Assembly (NCBI GenBank): GCA_016183835.1
Contig: JACPDV010000311.1
Coordinates: 6,659-21,502 of the forward strand
Source of the DNA: Armatimonadota bacterium
Lineage (GTDB): Bacteria > Armatimonadota > UBA10988
Length of the DNA stretch: 14,844 bases
Direction: 5' to 3'
The notes beneath the pieces were generated by a model. It ran no database searches, was not told the origin of the DNA, and saw only the letters and a list, made by a program, of their open reading frames with translations. Numbering within the stretch: the stretch's first letter is position 1; each line of letters opens with the position of its first letter. Shown here in pieces: positions 7,834-14,788 of the stretch. Made by a program: the position numbers and the translations under genes.

Positions 7834-8122
7834 GGCGGGATTCCCGGCATCGTCGTTCCGTGTCGGCGGCGGGCCCCCTGCTGGGTGCTGCCGAAGTAAG
7901 CCCACACCATGCGTCGATGCCGGGCCGAATGCTGCAACTCGATGCTGTTGGCCTGTCTCCGGCGCTACTGCGTTGGATGCACGGCAGCGAACTGGCGACG
8001 GAGCCAGACATCGCTGGCAGGTAGGTGGCCCGCCTTGCGCGCGTGCAGGGCGCGCTACTTCGCGCCGCCTGGCACATGCGGGTGCGGAGTGGCAGGCAGC
8101 AGCCCGCCGCAGGAACTGGGCC
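7834..8122. other. 289-nt non-coding stretch between two minus-strand genes
   Basis: Open frames cross it on both strands, but none has a credible start, known motif or matching flank. It should hold the promoter of the 6763-7833 gene and the end of the DAC-domain transcript. The only structure I find is GGCGCG-ctactt-CGCGCC at 8049-8066, about 57 nt past the DAC stop, without a T-tract. No repeat or RNA gene is recognised. Confidence 0.4.
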
Positions 8123-9892
8123 TCAACGGAAGCAGCCTTCGTCAACGTCTTCGCAGGGCTCGAAGTCCGGGTAGTCGTCGATGATGTAGCCGAGTCCCGT
8201 CGCGGCCGAGACGTTGGCGCGCTGCGCGTTGATCCGTTCTTGGATGGTATTCTTGAGCGCGTTGACCTCCGAACACAGAGGCTCTCGGAGGTAGTTCCGG
8301 AGCGCATTCAGTCGGTGGATCACCCGTGCCATCACCCTTCCATCAGGGTCGTCTTGCGCCGACAATGCGCTGAGCTTGCCCAGCAGGTCGTCCAGCACCC
8401 CCCGTCCGATCTGCGGCTGCAGCTCCGGGACCATATCCACAGTGCCGTCTTCCGAGATGACGATCGCAGCGCCCGCAGCTCCCAATTCATGCGTGCGTGC
8501 GATGTAACGGACCGCCGAATTGTAGCGTGCGCCCCTTCCGCGATTGCCTTCAGGTACCGCATCGCCATCCAGTATCACGCCGATTGCGTGGCAGACGCCT
8601 GACTGGTCGAGCAGGACTGCGCCGTCAATCGCGCAGCCCGCGGCGATGAGGTCAGGACCACATGGCGCCGGGCTGATCCGGGTGCCCTGCGCGCCCAGCC
8701 GCTCACTCTCGTCCTCGGCGATAGTGCTAACTACCAGCAGAGCGCCATGTGTCGCGGAGTTGATCGCGCAGCTGACCAGATCGCAGATGTTGGTGACTTG
8801 GTCACTCCCAGCGAGGGTGAAGATGCGGCGGAGGTCAGACGCGATCTTCTCCATGTCCACAAGCGGCTTCGGCAGCGATGGTTCGCCGAATCGCACCCTA
8901 AGCAGCTCGGCGTGGCCGGCGAGGAGCGCCCAAACCGCCTGTCCGCGGAACTCGACGGAGAACACGGGCTCATCCCCCGGCACCGGGGTCGTTTCTGCGC
9001 TCCCCAATCCGTACGCCCGCGTCCCGTCGCACAGCAACGCAAACTCGCCGGCAGCCGTCTCCAGCATCTTGCGGGCCGCGCGGGTGGCGTGAAGAGGAAC
9101 TGGGTCGCGGAAGAGCACTGCTACGCGCAGCGCGGGGTGGTCTTGCCGGGCAAGCAAGAGGCGTCCGGTTGAGTCTCTGCGTTCGTACGGGCTTGAGGCT
9201 AGCTGGTTCAGCCACCTAGACAGCGGCGCTCCCCATGCCATCCCGTTCACGCGCGGGCAGACCCCGCCGACGAGCCAGTCGGCGGCTTCCCTCAGGAGCT
9301 CGGCGTTCCGAGGCCTGAACGCGAAGTCTGTCCGCAGTGCGTCGATGGACCTTGTCAGGTGCATCTCCGCCACCGCATCAACCAAAGAAACAGGCAGCCT
9401 GAAGCGGTCTACTTCGTCTGTCGTGAGCGCCGCGTAATGCTCAACAATGCTGCGCCGAAGACCTAGCACTGCGTGGATGTCGAACTCGTCAACACGTGCG
9501 CTTGCGGAGACCCAGTACTTCGTGTCGCTCGCGGCGTCGGGGGCAAGTGCTTCAAGAATGGCCCGCCGCGCCGCCTTGTCGTGAACGCGCTTCTGCGTCT
9601 GCCGATGGTGTTCGGGTGCCATGGAGATCAGGCCGCTGTCCGGGTCATCCGCGTAGTAGACGGGGGCCTTGGCGACCACTGGGAAAAGCGTCTCTGCCAG
9701 TCCGCGTTCGGCCTTGGGATCCGTCATGACCGCATCCCATCCGAACGGTTCATCGCCTCTGAAGGCGACGTAAAACACGGACGGCTCTAGGCGTTCGTCG
9801 AGCACCGCGAACAGGCCCTCAGCGTCGACAGTCGCGTCGATGCTGTCCACCACCGCAGGCCAACGGGCTTGCTCAACACGAAGTTGGGACAT
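8123..9892 (-). CDS. DisA_N-like diadenylate cyclase (DAC) domain protein with large N-terminal putative sensor
   Basis: A 589-residue soluble protein. Residues about 375-500 are a DAC (DisA_N) domain: HGALLVVS, IDGAVLLDQSGVCHAIGVILDG with the nucleotide-binding DGA (D423-A425), then GRGARYNSAVRYI and AAIVISEDGTVDMV. Classical enzymes have R-H-R where this has R456-Y457-N458. From memory RGARYNSA is a signature of a separate DAC subfamily rather than decay, but I cannot check. Residues about 265-360 (RKMLETAAGEFALLCDGTRAYGLG, then LLRVRFGEPSLPKPL) resemble the probable sensor module (DACNV type) fused to such domains. Residues 1-265 are unrecognised, and the tail (500-589) is helical and acidic (DDYPDFEPCEDVDEG). 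It probably makes, or binds, c-di-AMP or a related nucleotide; activity is unproven. ATG 9892 is preferred (GGAG, 5-nt spacing) over ATG 9949, which lacks a ribosome-binding site. It stands alone, with visibly lower G+C than its neighbours. Confidence 0.8.
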   Translation of the reverse strand: MSQLRVEQARWPAVVDSIDATVDAEGLFAVLDERLEPSVFYVAFRGDEPFGWDAVMTDPKAERGLAETLFPVVAKAPVYYADDPDSGLISMAPEHHRQTQKRVHDKAARRAILEALAPDAASDTKYWVSASARVDEFDIHAVLGLRRSIVEHYAALTTDEVDRFRLPVSLVDAVAEMHLTRSIDALRTDFAFRPRNAELLREAADWLVGGVCPRVNGMAWGAPLSRWLNQLASSPYERRDSTGRLLLARQDHPALRVAVLFRDPVPLHATRAARKMLETAAGEFALLCDGTRAYGLGSAETTPVPGDEPVFSVEFRGQAVWALLAGHAELLRVRFGEPSLPKPLVDMEKIASDLRRIFTLAGSDQVTNICDLVSCAINSATHGALLVVSTIAEDESERLGAQGTRISPAPCGPDLIAAGCAIDGAVLLDQSGVCHAIGVILDGDAVPEGNRGRGARYNSAVRYIARTHELGAAGAAIVISEDGTVDMVPELQPQIGRGVLDDLLGKLSALSAQDDPDGRVMARVIHRLNALRNYLREPLCSEVNALKNTIQERINAQRANVSAATGLGYIIDDYPDFEPCEDVDEGCFR

Positions 9893-9952
9893 CACTGCTC
9901 CAGCGACACGGCGAAGGTACGCCCCGCAACTGCTTGCTCCGTCGCGCATAGA

Positions 9953-9982
9953 AGGTTAGTGTCCATTGGCCTGTTGCGTCAA
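9953..9982 (-). promoter_or_regulatory. Candidate sigma-70-type promoter of the DAC-domain gene
   Basis: On the minus strand TTGACG (9982-9977) is followed after 18 nt by TAACCT (9958-9953). The -35 matches consensus in 5 of 6 positions, the -10 in only 3. A start point near 9946 would leave a leader of about 54 nt before ATG 9892. It also argues against translation from the ATG at 9949. Confidence 0.3.
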
Positions 9983-10120
9983 TGCCTTCGAGCGCCGCAG
10001 CGCCGCCAAGTTCGTCCGACACCACTCCTTTGGGACCGCTCCGAACTGCGTGGCGCGACTTGGCTAGCGAAGAGTGGGCCACCCACACGTACAGTGCGCC
10101 CTGCCAGTTCTGAGCTCAAC
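9983..10120. other. Remainder of the intergenic region upstream of the DAC-domain gene
   Basis: The stretch lies between the ASCH gene stop and the candidate promoter. It contains several short complementary words (gccaagt 10005-10011 with acttggc 10058-10064, gttcg 10010-10014 with cgaac 10042-10046), which could form a weak interrupted hairpin. The palindrome tgagctca lies just past the ASCH stop. None has the stem plus T-run of an intrinsic terminator. Confidence 0.25.
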
Positions 10121-10486
10121 TCAACCCTTGACAAGCGGGTCAACGCCCTCGAAGAACCCCAACATGCCCCGCAACGGCACGAACGGCAACGGCGCCGCGT
10201 CCACGATCACGAACCCATACGGCCCGCAGAACCATGGGCTGTCCGACTCCGTCACGCAGTCGATGATCGTCGCCACGCCCACGATCCCGCCGTAGTCCAA
10301 CTCGTCCGGCACGGGGATCGCCCCGATCAGGTGCCGGAGCCGCGGCGTGAACTCTGTGTCCGGCGTCCGCGCCGCGTGGATCAGGAACCGCCCGCGGTAC
10401 CTCGTCCCCCAGCGGCGGTTCTCGATGTCCTTGTGCCCGTTGGCCAGCAGCCAGACGAACGGCTGGCGGATGCTGAGGGCCTTCAT
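10121..10486 (-). CDS. ASCH-domain protein (PUA-like fold)
   Basis: A 121-residue protein that is entirely one ASCH domain. It starts MKALSIRQPFVWLLANGHKDIENR, containing the family motif GxKxxExR (G17, K19, E22, R24), followed by YRGRFLIHAAR (30-40) and GGIVGVATIIDCV, the usual barrel strands. ASCH domains share the PUA-like fold and are thought to bind RNA or modified nucleobases; some small members hydrolyse N4-acetylcytidine. Length fits stand-alone members. It is the last gene of the minus-strand operon, 8 nt after the amidohydrolase stop, so ATG 10486 is well placed although only a weak AGAAGAG precedes it. Its function in this operon is not obvious, and a physical link to the DAC-domain gene 228 nt further on is possible but unproven. 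Confidence 0.85.
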   Translation of the reverse strand: MKALSIRQPFVWLLANGHKDIENRRWGTRYRGRFLIHAARTPDTEFTPRLRHLIGAIPVPDELDYGGIVGVATIIDCVTESDSPWFCGPYGFVIVDAAPLPFVPLRGMLGFFEGVDPLVKG

Positions 10487-10494
10487 CGGCTCTT

Positions 10495-11388
10495 CTACTC
10501 CAACTCCAGCAGCCGGATGGCGTTCTCCCGCGCCACCTTGTTGAACACCGTCTCGCTGATCTTCCCGCTGTCGCGCCAGTTGATTAGCAGCTCCGGCAGC
10601 GGCACCGGCATGTCGAAGAAGCAGAGGTCCGTGCCGTGAAACAGCCGGTCCTGGAACTCGGTGAGGAACTTCGGGCCATACTCGTGGTCGCGGTTCAGCG
10701 CGTTGAACGCCGTGAAGTCGGACAGATCGCCGAGCAGGTTCGGGTAGCGGCGGAGGAGCTTGGGCACCACCCCCTCTTCCGTCACCGGGTGTGACGGCAG
10801 GCGGCCCACCTGCCCGCCGTCCGGGCGGAAGACGAAGCTGCGTTCGCCGGGGGTCGCCAGCGGCGCGATCTCACTCCAGAACACCGGGCCGTGGCCGAGC
10901 ATCGTCAGGTTCGGGAACTTCTGCAAGGTGTGCTCTAGCTGCGGCAGCCCCGGATCGTCGTAGAGCCCGAAGTCGCCGCCCACGATGTCCGACCCGTCGA
11001 ACGTCACCGGCAGGCCCACCGCCTCGGCGTGCTTGAACAGGTTCTGGACGAAGGGGTGGTTGACCGGCCAGTTGAGCATCACCTCGCCGACGCCCTTGCA
11101 GCCCTTGTCCTTGTAGTGGCGGAGGAGCCGGTCGAGCGGCGCGTCGGGCAGGTTCGTGATCGCGCGCGGGTCGATGTTGCAGAACGGGATGAACCGGTCG
11201 CACTGCTCGGCCATCTCGAGGATGTCCTCGTTGGCCTGGGGGAGGTAGATCTCCGGGCTGACGATGGGCAGGAGCACGCCCCGCTCGATGCCGAGCATGT
11301 CCCAGCGCTTGAGCACCAGGTCGGGCGTGCAGAACGAGTAGACGGGCGCCGGGATGCGGTAGGCGTGGCAGTGGATGTCGATGAACAT
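10495..11388 (-). CDS. Amidohydrolase family 2 (metal-dependent hydrolase)
   Basis: A 297-residue cytoplasmic TIM-barrel hydrolase of the amidohydrolase_2 group (relatives include ACMSD-type decarboxylases and lactone hydrolases). Features seen: the N-terminal metal motif IDIHCH (H6, H8), a conserved-type GVGEVML (E102) at a strand end, H166 in MLGHGPVFW, LLGDLSDFTAFN (D221, D224), and HGTDLCFF with D254 as the usual last-strand Asp. The strand that normally ends in a metal-ligand His reads LPVTFDGSD, with D131 at that place. No signal peptide. ATG 11388 is preceded by GGGAGG at about 9 nt. The gene sits 19 nt after the ceramidase-like gene and 8 nt before the ASCH gene, in one operon. The substrate is unknown; hydrolysis or decarboxylation of a small ring or carboxylic compound is the family-level expectation. 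Confidence 0.88.
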   Translation of the reverse strand: MFIDIHCHAYRIPAPVYSFCTPDLVLKRWDMLGIERGVLLPIVSPEIYLPQANEDILEMAEQCDRFIPFCNIDPRAITNLPDAPLDRLLRHYKDKGCKGVGEVMLNWPVNHPFVQNLFKHAEAVGLPVTFDGSDIVGGDFGLYDDPGLPQLEHTLQKFPNLTMLGHGPVFWSEIAPLATPGERSFVFRPDGGQVGRLPSHPVTEEGVVPKLLRRYPNLLGDLSDFTAFNALNRDHEYGPKFLTEFQDRLFHGTDLCFFDMPVPLPELLINWRDSGKISETVFNKVARENAIRLLELE

Positions 11389-11407
11389 GCGGTCGGTCCT
11401 CCCAGGG

Positions 11408-12874
11408 TCAGAGCCTGCGGATCACGGCATTCGCCGTCGCCTCGTAGAGCGCCTGCCATTCCGGCGCCAGGAAGCACTCGACGACCTCGTAGCCGCCGCG
11501 GTCGTAGTCGGCGGCCGGCGCGCCGTAGTGAATGTAGCCGTTGGAGTACGCGGAAACGAAGGTGTGCTCGTAGGGCGAGGCGCGCTTGACGTTGAGCCCC
11601 ACCTCGACCAGCAGCTCGGCGGGCGAGGAGACCAGCACGCAGTCGCCGATGCGAATGCCGAGCACCTCGGTCTGCACCTTGTCATCGCCGGAGTCGCGGT
11701 TGATGGCCTGGTGCCGCTGGAAGGTGCAGATCTCGTCCTGGGTCCGCGCGAGGACCTCCATCGCCCGGATGTTGGCCAGGTACTTGTCGAGGTTGGCGCG
11801 GTTCTCGGCGTCCAGCGAGTCCAGCTCGGCGTTGCCGGTGGCCTCGCCGTGGAGGTAGCGGTAGGCGTAGTCGGCCGGGTGGTCCGGGTCCAGCGCGTAC
11901 TGCAGGTAGAGCGGCAGAAAGCGCTTGAAGTTGAGGCTGGTGTGGCGCAGCGTGGCGAGCAGCGCGGCCTGCTCCTCGCGCAGGGCGGCGATGCGCTCGT
12001 CGCTGTCGGCCCGCCGGGGCAGCGCGAGCGGCTGGTTGACCACGCTCAAGGTCGCGTCCGAGGTCTCGATCTCGCTCAGCGCGCGGAGCGTGCTCAGCCC
12101 CAGCAGCACGCCGGCCGGCCTGGCGTCTCGCGGCCGATGGACGTCCTTGTAGCTCACCTCGCAGACGTCGCCGCCGCAGCCCTGGAGGAACAGCGCCATC
12201 GCCCCGCCGCCGAGCTGCTCCTCGATCAGCCGGGCGGCCAGACCGGGGTAGTTGGCGGTGATCCGGCCGCCGGGCACGCCGAGCAGCGGGTGGCAGGCGT
12301 AGTTGAAGATCACTGCCAGCGGGCTGCCGTCGAGCCGGTCGAAGCGGAGCACGCCGATGTCGGGGTCGATGGGCGCCAGCTCGGACACGTCGGCGTCGGG
12401 CGGGCAGGGATTGGCGTGGCGGATGGTCCAGCTCTTCCCGTTGCGCAGCCTGAGGGTGCGGTTGATGGCGAAGCGGTCCTCGTGCCCGATGCCCGAGCCG
12501 GCGGTGACGGGCACCATGTCCAGCATCGCGCGGCGGACGGCGTCGAAGGTGCGCTCCACCTGCTCGGAGTCGTCGCACAGCGTGCGGCCGGGCGGGTGGG
12601 TGTGGGAAGCGTTGACCAGCACGTGGCTGCCGGGCAGGCCCAACTCGGTCTCGAACCGGCCGCGCAGCCGCGGCAGGAAGTCGTCCGAGACCTCGCCGAT
12701 CCCGCCGATGGCGACCACGTCCATGGCGATGATGACCGCCTGGGTCTGGCCGTCGTCGAGCACGAGGGCGGTGGCGTGGAGCGGATCGTGGATCTGCGCG
12801 TCCGCCGCGTCGGTGGTGATTTCGCTGCGCGCCACGCCGGCACGCAGCGTGCCGGCGGAGGAGTGTCCGCTCAT
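11408..12874 (-). CDS. Neutral/alkaline non-lysosomal ceramidase-family hydrolase
   Basis: A 488-residue protein matching the N-terminal catalytic domain of neutral ceramidases, zinc enzymes that hydrolyse amide bonds. The four ligand-type positions of Pseudomonas ceramidase have counterparts: H91/H93 in NASHTHPPG, H195 in NYACHPLLG, E420 in SSPAELLVEVG and Y447 in YSNGYIHYG, followed by the typical ADYDRGGYE. The start of the mature family (LRAGVARSEIT) lies at residues 10-20, so no signal peptide fits, unlike secreted ceramidases. It also lacks the C-terminal Ig-like domain of the full-length enzyme. Many environmental bacteria carry several such short paralogues of unknown substrate, so a true ceramide substrate is not assumed. 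ATG 12874 is chosen. An in-frame GTG at 12898 overlaps the upstream stop as GTGA and would add eight residues. Second gene of the operon, 20 nt after the GHL10-like gene. Confidence 0.85.
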   Translation of the reverse strand: MSGHSSAGTLRAGVARSEITTDAADAQIHDPLHATALVLDDGQTQAVIIAMDVVAIGGIGEVSDDFLPRLRGRFETELGLPGSHVLVNASHTHPPGRTLCDDSEQVERTFDAVRRAMLDMVPVTAGSGIGHEDRFAINRTLRLRNGKSWTIRHANPCPPDADVSELAPIDPDIGVLRFDRLDGSPLAVIFNYACHPLLGVPGGRITANYPGLAARLIEEQLGGGAMALFLQGCGGDVCEVSYKDVHRPRDARPAGVLLGLSTLRALSEIETSDATLSVVNQPLALPRRADSDERIAALREEQAALLATLRHTSLNFKRFLPLYLQYALDPDHPADYAYRYLHGEATGNAELDSLDAENRANLDKYLANIRAMEVLARTQDEICTFQRHQAINRDSGDDKVQTEVLGIRIGDCVLVSSPAELLVEVGLNVKRASPYEHTFVSAYSNGYIHYGAPAADYDRGGYEVVECFLAPEWQALYEATANAVIRRL

Positions 12875-12894
12875 CCCGTGCTCGCTTTCCGGGG

Positions 12895-14631
12895 TCACCG
12901 ATCGGCCCACACCACCGGCTCGCCCTCGCGCAGGCCATAGGGCTGTTTCGCCGCCAGCTCCCGGCGGAGCAGGTCGGGAGCGGGCAGGTGGCGCAGGCCG
13001 GTGCCCGCGTCGCTCAGGTTGAACAGCATGATGCCATCCGCGCCGGCGTCGTACCATTCCAGCGCGCCGGCCGCCACCTGCAGCGGGCTGAGCTGGAAGT
13101 ACGGCGTCATGTCCGCCTTGTCCTCTTCGGCCGTCGGGTCGTGCAGGTTGGCCATCAGCGAGTCGCCACCGAAGGTCATGAAGTTGCTGTAGCGCGGGTA
13201 GCAGCGGGTCTTCGTGCCGCGGCAGACGGCGATGTACTTCGCGGCGTCGCGGCCCTCGGGCATCAGGCAGTCCACCAGTTCCGCCTTCACCCAGCCGACC
13301 GGGTCGAAGCCCTGCTGCTCCGGCGTCCGCCCTTCATACCAGGTGCCGCAGACGAACGAGGCATTGAGCGCCAGGCGCCGGCCGCGCGTCTTGCCGATCC
13401 GGTCCAGACCGGCGCGGAGCTGCCGCAGCAGGTCGGTCATGTACTCGGTCTTCTCGTCCCCCGGCTCGAAGTTGTAGCGGCAGCGGGAGAAGTCCACGGT
13501 CAGCCCGTCGATGCCGTAGTTCTCGGCGGTGTAGAGCAGCATGTCGCGGACGAAGGCGCGCACCTCGGGGAGGGCGTAGTTGGCGGACCAGCCGCGCGCC
13601 GCGGTGGTCTTGAGGAACCACTCGGGGTGCGCGCGGGACTGGTCGCTGTGCCCGCCCTCGCTGGTGCGCTCCGAAAGGTAGAGCTTGATCCCCAGCTCGT
13701 GGCAGCGGTCGACGAGGAGCTGCAGCACGTCGATCCCGCGCGCCCGAAAGCCGCGGTCCACCCGGTCGTAGCGCGCGTCGCCGAGCCGCCCGCTCAGCTC
13801 CATGTAGCCGCGGAAACCGGTGGACATGGGGTGCGGGAAGTTGGTGGCGAAGGTGGTGCCCTGACACCAGTTGAGCGCCTCGACGTTGGCGTAGCGCATC
13901 TGCTCGACCTGCTGGAGCAGGCAGTCGAGGTCGTCGGTGCCCCACATCCACATGAACGACATGCCGTCCCGGTCGAAGATCACGCCCTTGCGCGGCAGCT
14001 TGCTCCGCGCCGCTTCCTCCCGGGCGGCCTCGCGCGGGTCGCGGCGGACCAGCTTGACATAGGCCACGTGCGCGTTGCAGAGGCCCCACCAGAGGCTCTG
14101 ATACGTGCCGTGGGGCTGGCGGAGTTGCAGGCTCTGCCCGTCCAGCGTGTCGGACTTCCAGAACACCTCCACCAGCCGGCCCACGCTCTCGGGCGGCGGC
14201 GGCCACTGGCGCAGCTCGGCCTGCCACGGGTCGATGGTGGCGTAGACCTTGTCGCGGGTGAGCTTGAGGTCCACGCCGCCGCCGTAGCGCGGGCGGAACG
14301 TGCCGATCCAGATGTCGTAGGTGCCGCTGAGCTGGAGGGGCCAGGTCAGCGCCGGCGCCAGGCAGGTCTCCGGGTGCTCCTTGTCCCGCTCCTCGACGCA
14401 GAGCAGGTGTCCGGGCTTGCCGGCGGCGGTGCTGTAGCCGCGCAGCCACCACTTGCCCTTCTGGCTGGTGTCGGCGATGGCGCTGCGCGGGAAGCAGGCG
14501 CGGAAGTCGCTGAGCACGACCGTGTCGCCCACCGCCGGCTTGCGCCCGGCATGGACGTCGGCGTCGGTCAGCACCGCCGCGTGACCGGCGGCGAGCAGCG
14601 TCAGTGGCAGGAGACCCCACGAGTACGTCAT
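12895..14631 (-). CDS. Secreted GHL10-like TIM-barrel glycosidase with N-terminal beta-sandwich
   Basis: A 578-residue exported protein, probably a glycoside hydrolase. ATG 14631 begins a signal peptide (MTYSWGLLPLTLLAAGHAA); GGAG lies about 9 nt upstream. Residues about 20-195 look like a carbohydrate-binding beta-sandwich (GTYDIWIGTFRPRYGGGVDLKL, YVKLVRRD). From about 215 a TIM barrel follows with the pattern of the GHL10 (DUF187) group: GIKLYLSERT (314-323), HPEWFL (335-340), NYALPEVRAFVRDML (351-365) and YGIDGLTVDFSR, where D380 ends the strand that carries catalytic acids. Late strands are ELVDCLMPEG and GADGIMLFNLSD. GHL10 members act on polysaccharides or peptidoglycan-type substrates, but this protein's substrate cannot be read from sequence. 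It is the first gene of a four-gene operon with the ceramidase-like, amidohydrolase and ASCH genes. Confidence 0.82.
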   Translation of the reverse strand: MTYSWGLLPLTLLAAGHAAVLTDADVHAGRKPAVGDTVVLSDFRACFPRSAIADTSQKGKWWLRGYSTAAGKPGHLLCVEERDKEHPETCLAPALTWPLQLSGTYDIWIGTFRPRYGGGVDLKLTRDKVYATIDPWQAELRQWPPPPESVGRLVEVFWKSDTLDGQSLQLRQPHGTYQSLWWGLCNAHVAYVKLVRRDPREAAREEAARSKLPRKGVIFDRDGMSFMWMWGTDDLDCLLQQVEQMRYANVEALNWCQGTTFATNFPHPMSTGFRGYMELSGRLGDARYDRVDRGFRARGIDVLQLLVDRCHELGIKLYLSERTSEGGHSDQSRAHPEWFLKTTAARGWSANYALPEVRAFVRDMLLYTAENYGIDGLTVDFSRCRYNFEPGDEKTEYMTDLLRQLRAGLDRIGKTRGRRLALNASFVCGTWYEGRTPEQQGFDPVGWVKAELVDCLMPEGRDAAKYIAVCRGTKTRCYPRYSNFMTFGGDSLMANLHDPTAEEDKADMTPYFQLSPLQVAAGALEWYDAGADGIMLFNLSDAGTGLRHLPAPDLLRRELAAKQPYGLREGEPVVWADR

Positions 14632-14661
14632 GGCTGGTGGCTCCGGTGGCGGATCAGTATA
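14632..14661 (-). promoter_or_regulatory. Candidate -10 box and leader of the four-gene operon
   Basis: TATACT on the minus strand (14661-14656) matches the -10 consensus at 5 of 6 positions and stands out in GC-rich surroundings. It would place transcription start near 14649, giving a leader of about 18 nt that holds the GGAG ribosome-binding site. No good -35 is found 16-18 nt further upstream, so the call is weak. Confidence 0.3.
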
Positions 14662-14753
14662 CGGCCTGCAAGGGCTGCGGTGGCGCATGGGTGCAGGTAC
14701 GGCACGCCGGCCGCCGAAGCGTGCACGTCGGACGTCGAGACAGAGCGCAAACC

Positions 14754-14788
14754 GTCATTGCGAGGAGGTCCGCCGACGAGGCAATCTC
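14754..14788. repeat. Short extragenic repeat of the GTCATTGCGAGGAG...GCAATCTC type
   Basis: The sequence begins gtcattgcgaggag and ends gacgaggcaatctc. Its ATTGC and GCAAT ends are inverted (14757-14761 and 14781-14785). This is a repeat wording I recognise as occurring in many copies between genes in several unrelated environmental bacteria. Only one copy lies here, upstream of the operon, so its repeat status rests on recognition. Confidence 0.65.

Noticed and set aside
8049..8066. GGCGCG-ctactt-CGCGCC hairpin downstream of the DAC gene as an intrinsic terminator
   Set aside because: The stem is only 6 bp and no T-run follows in the transcript direction.
7834..8122. A small gene on either strand in the stretch between the secreted protein and the DAC gene
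   Set aside because: Open frames there lack ribosome-binding sites, have Ser/Arg/Cys-rich out-of-frame composition and run into neighbouring genes.
8123..9892. Reading the R-Y-N motif as evidence of a dead pseudogene
   Set aside because: The frame is intact over 589 codons, the surrounding DAC motifs are well conserved, and the RGARYNSA wording looks like a subfamily signature, so it is treated as a variant and not as decay.
10005..10064. Interrupted complementary words upstream of the DAC gene as a riboswitch or attachment site
   Set aside because: Pairings are 5-7 nt with bulges, and the region lies upstream of the candidate promoter, so it would not be in the DAC leader; no integrase or duplicated end is present.
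11375..12940. A 521-codon plus-strand frame opposite the ceramidase-like gene
   Set aside because: It is the shadow of a gene with all expected zinc-ligand positions; its own sequence is Val/Gly/Glu-rich without motifs.
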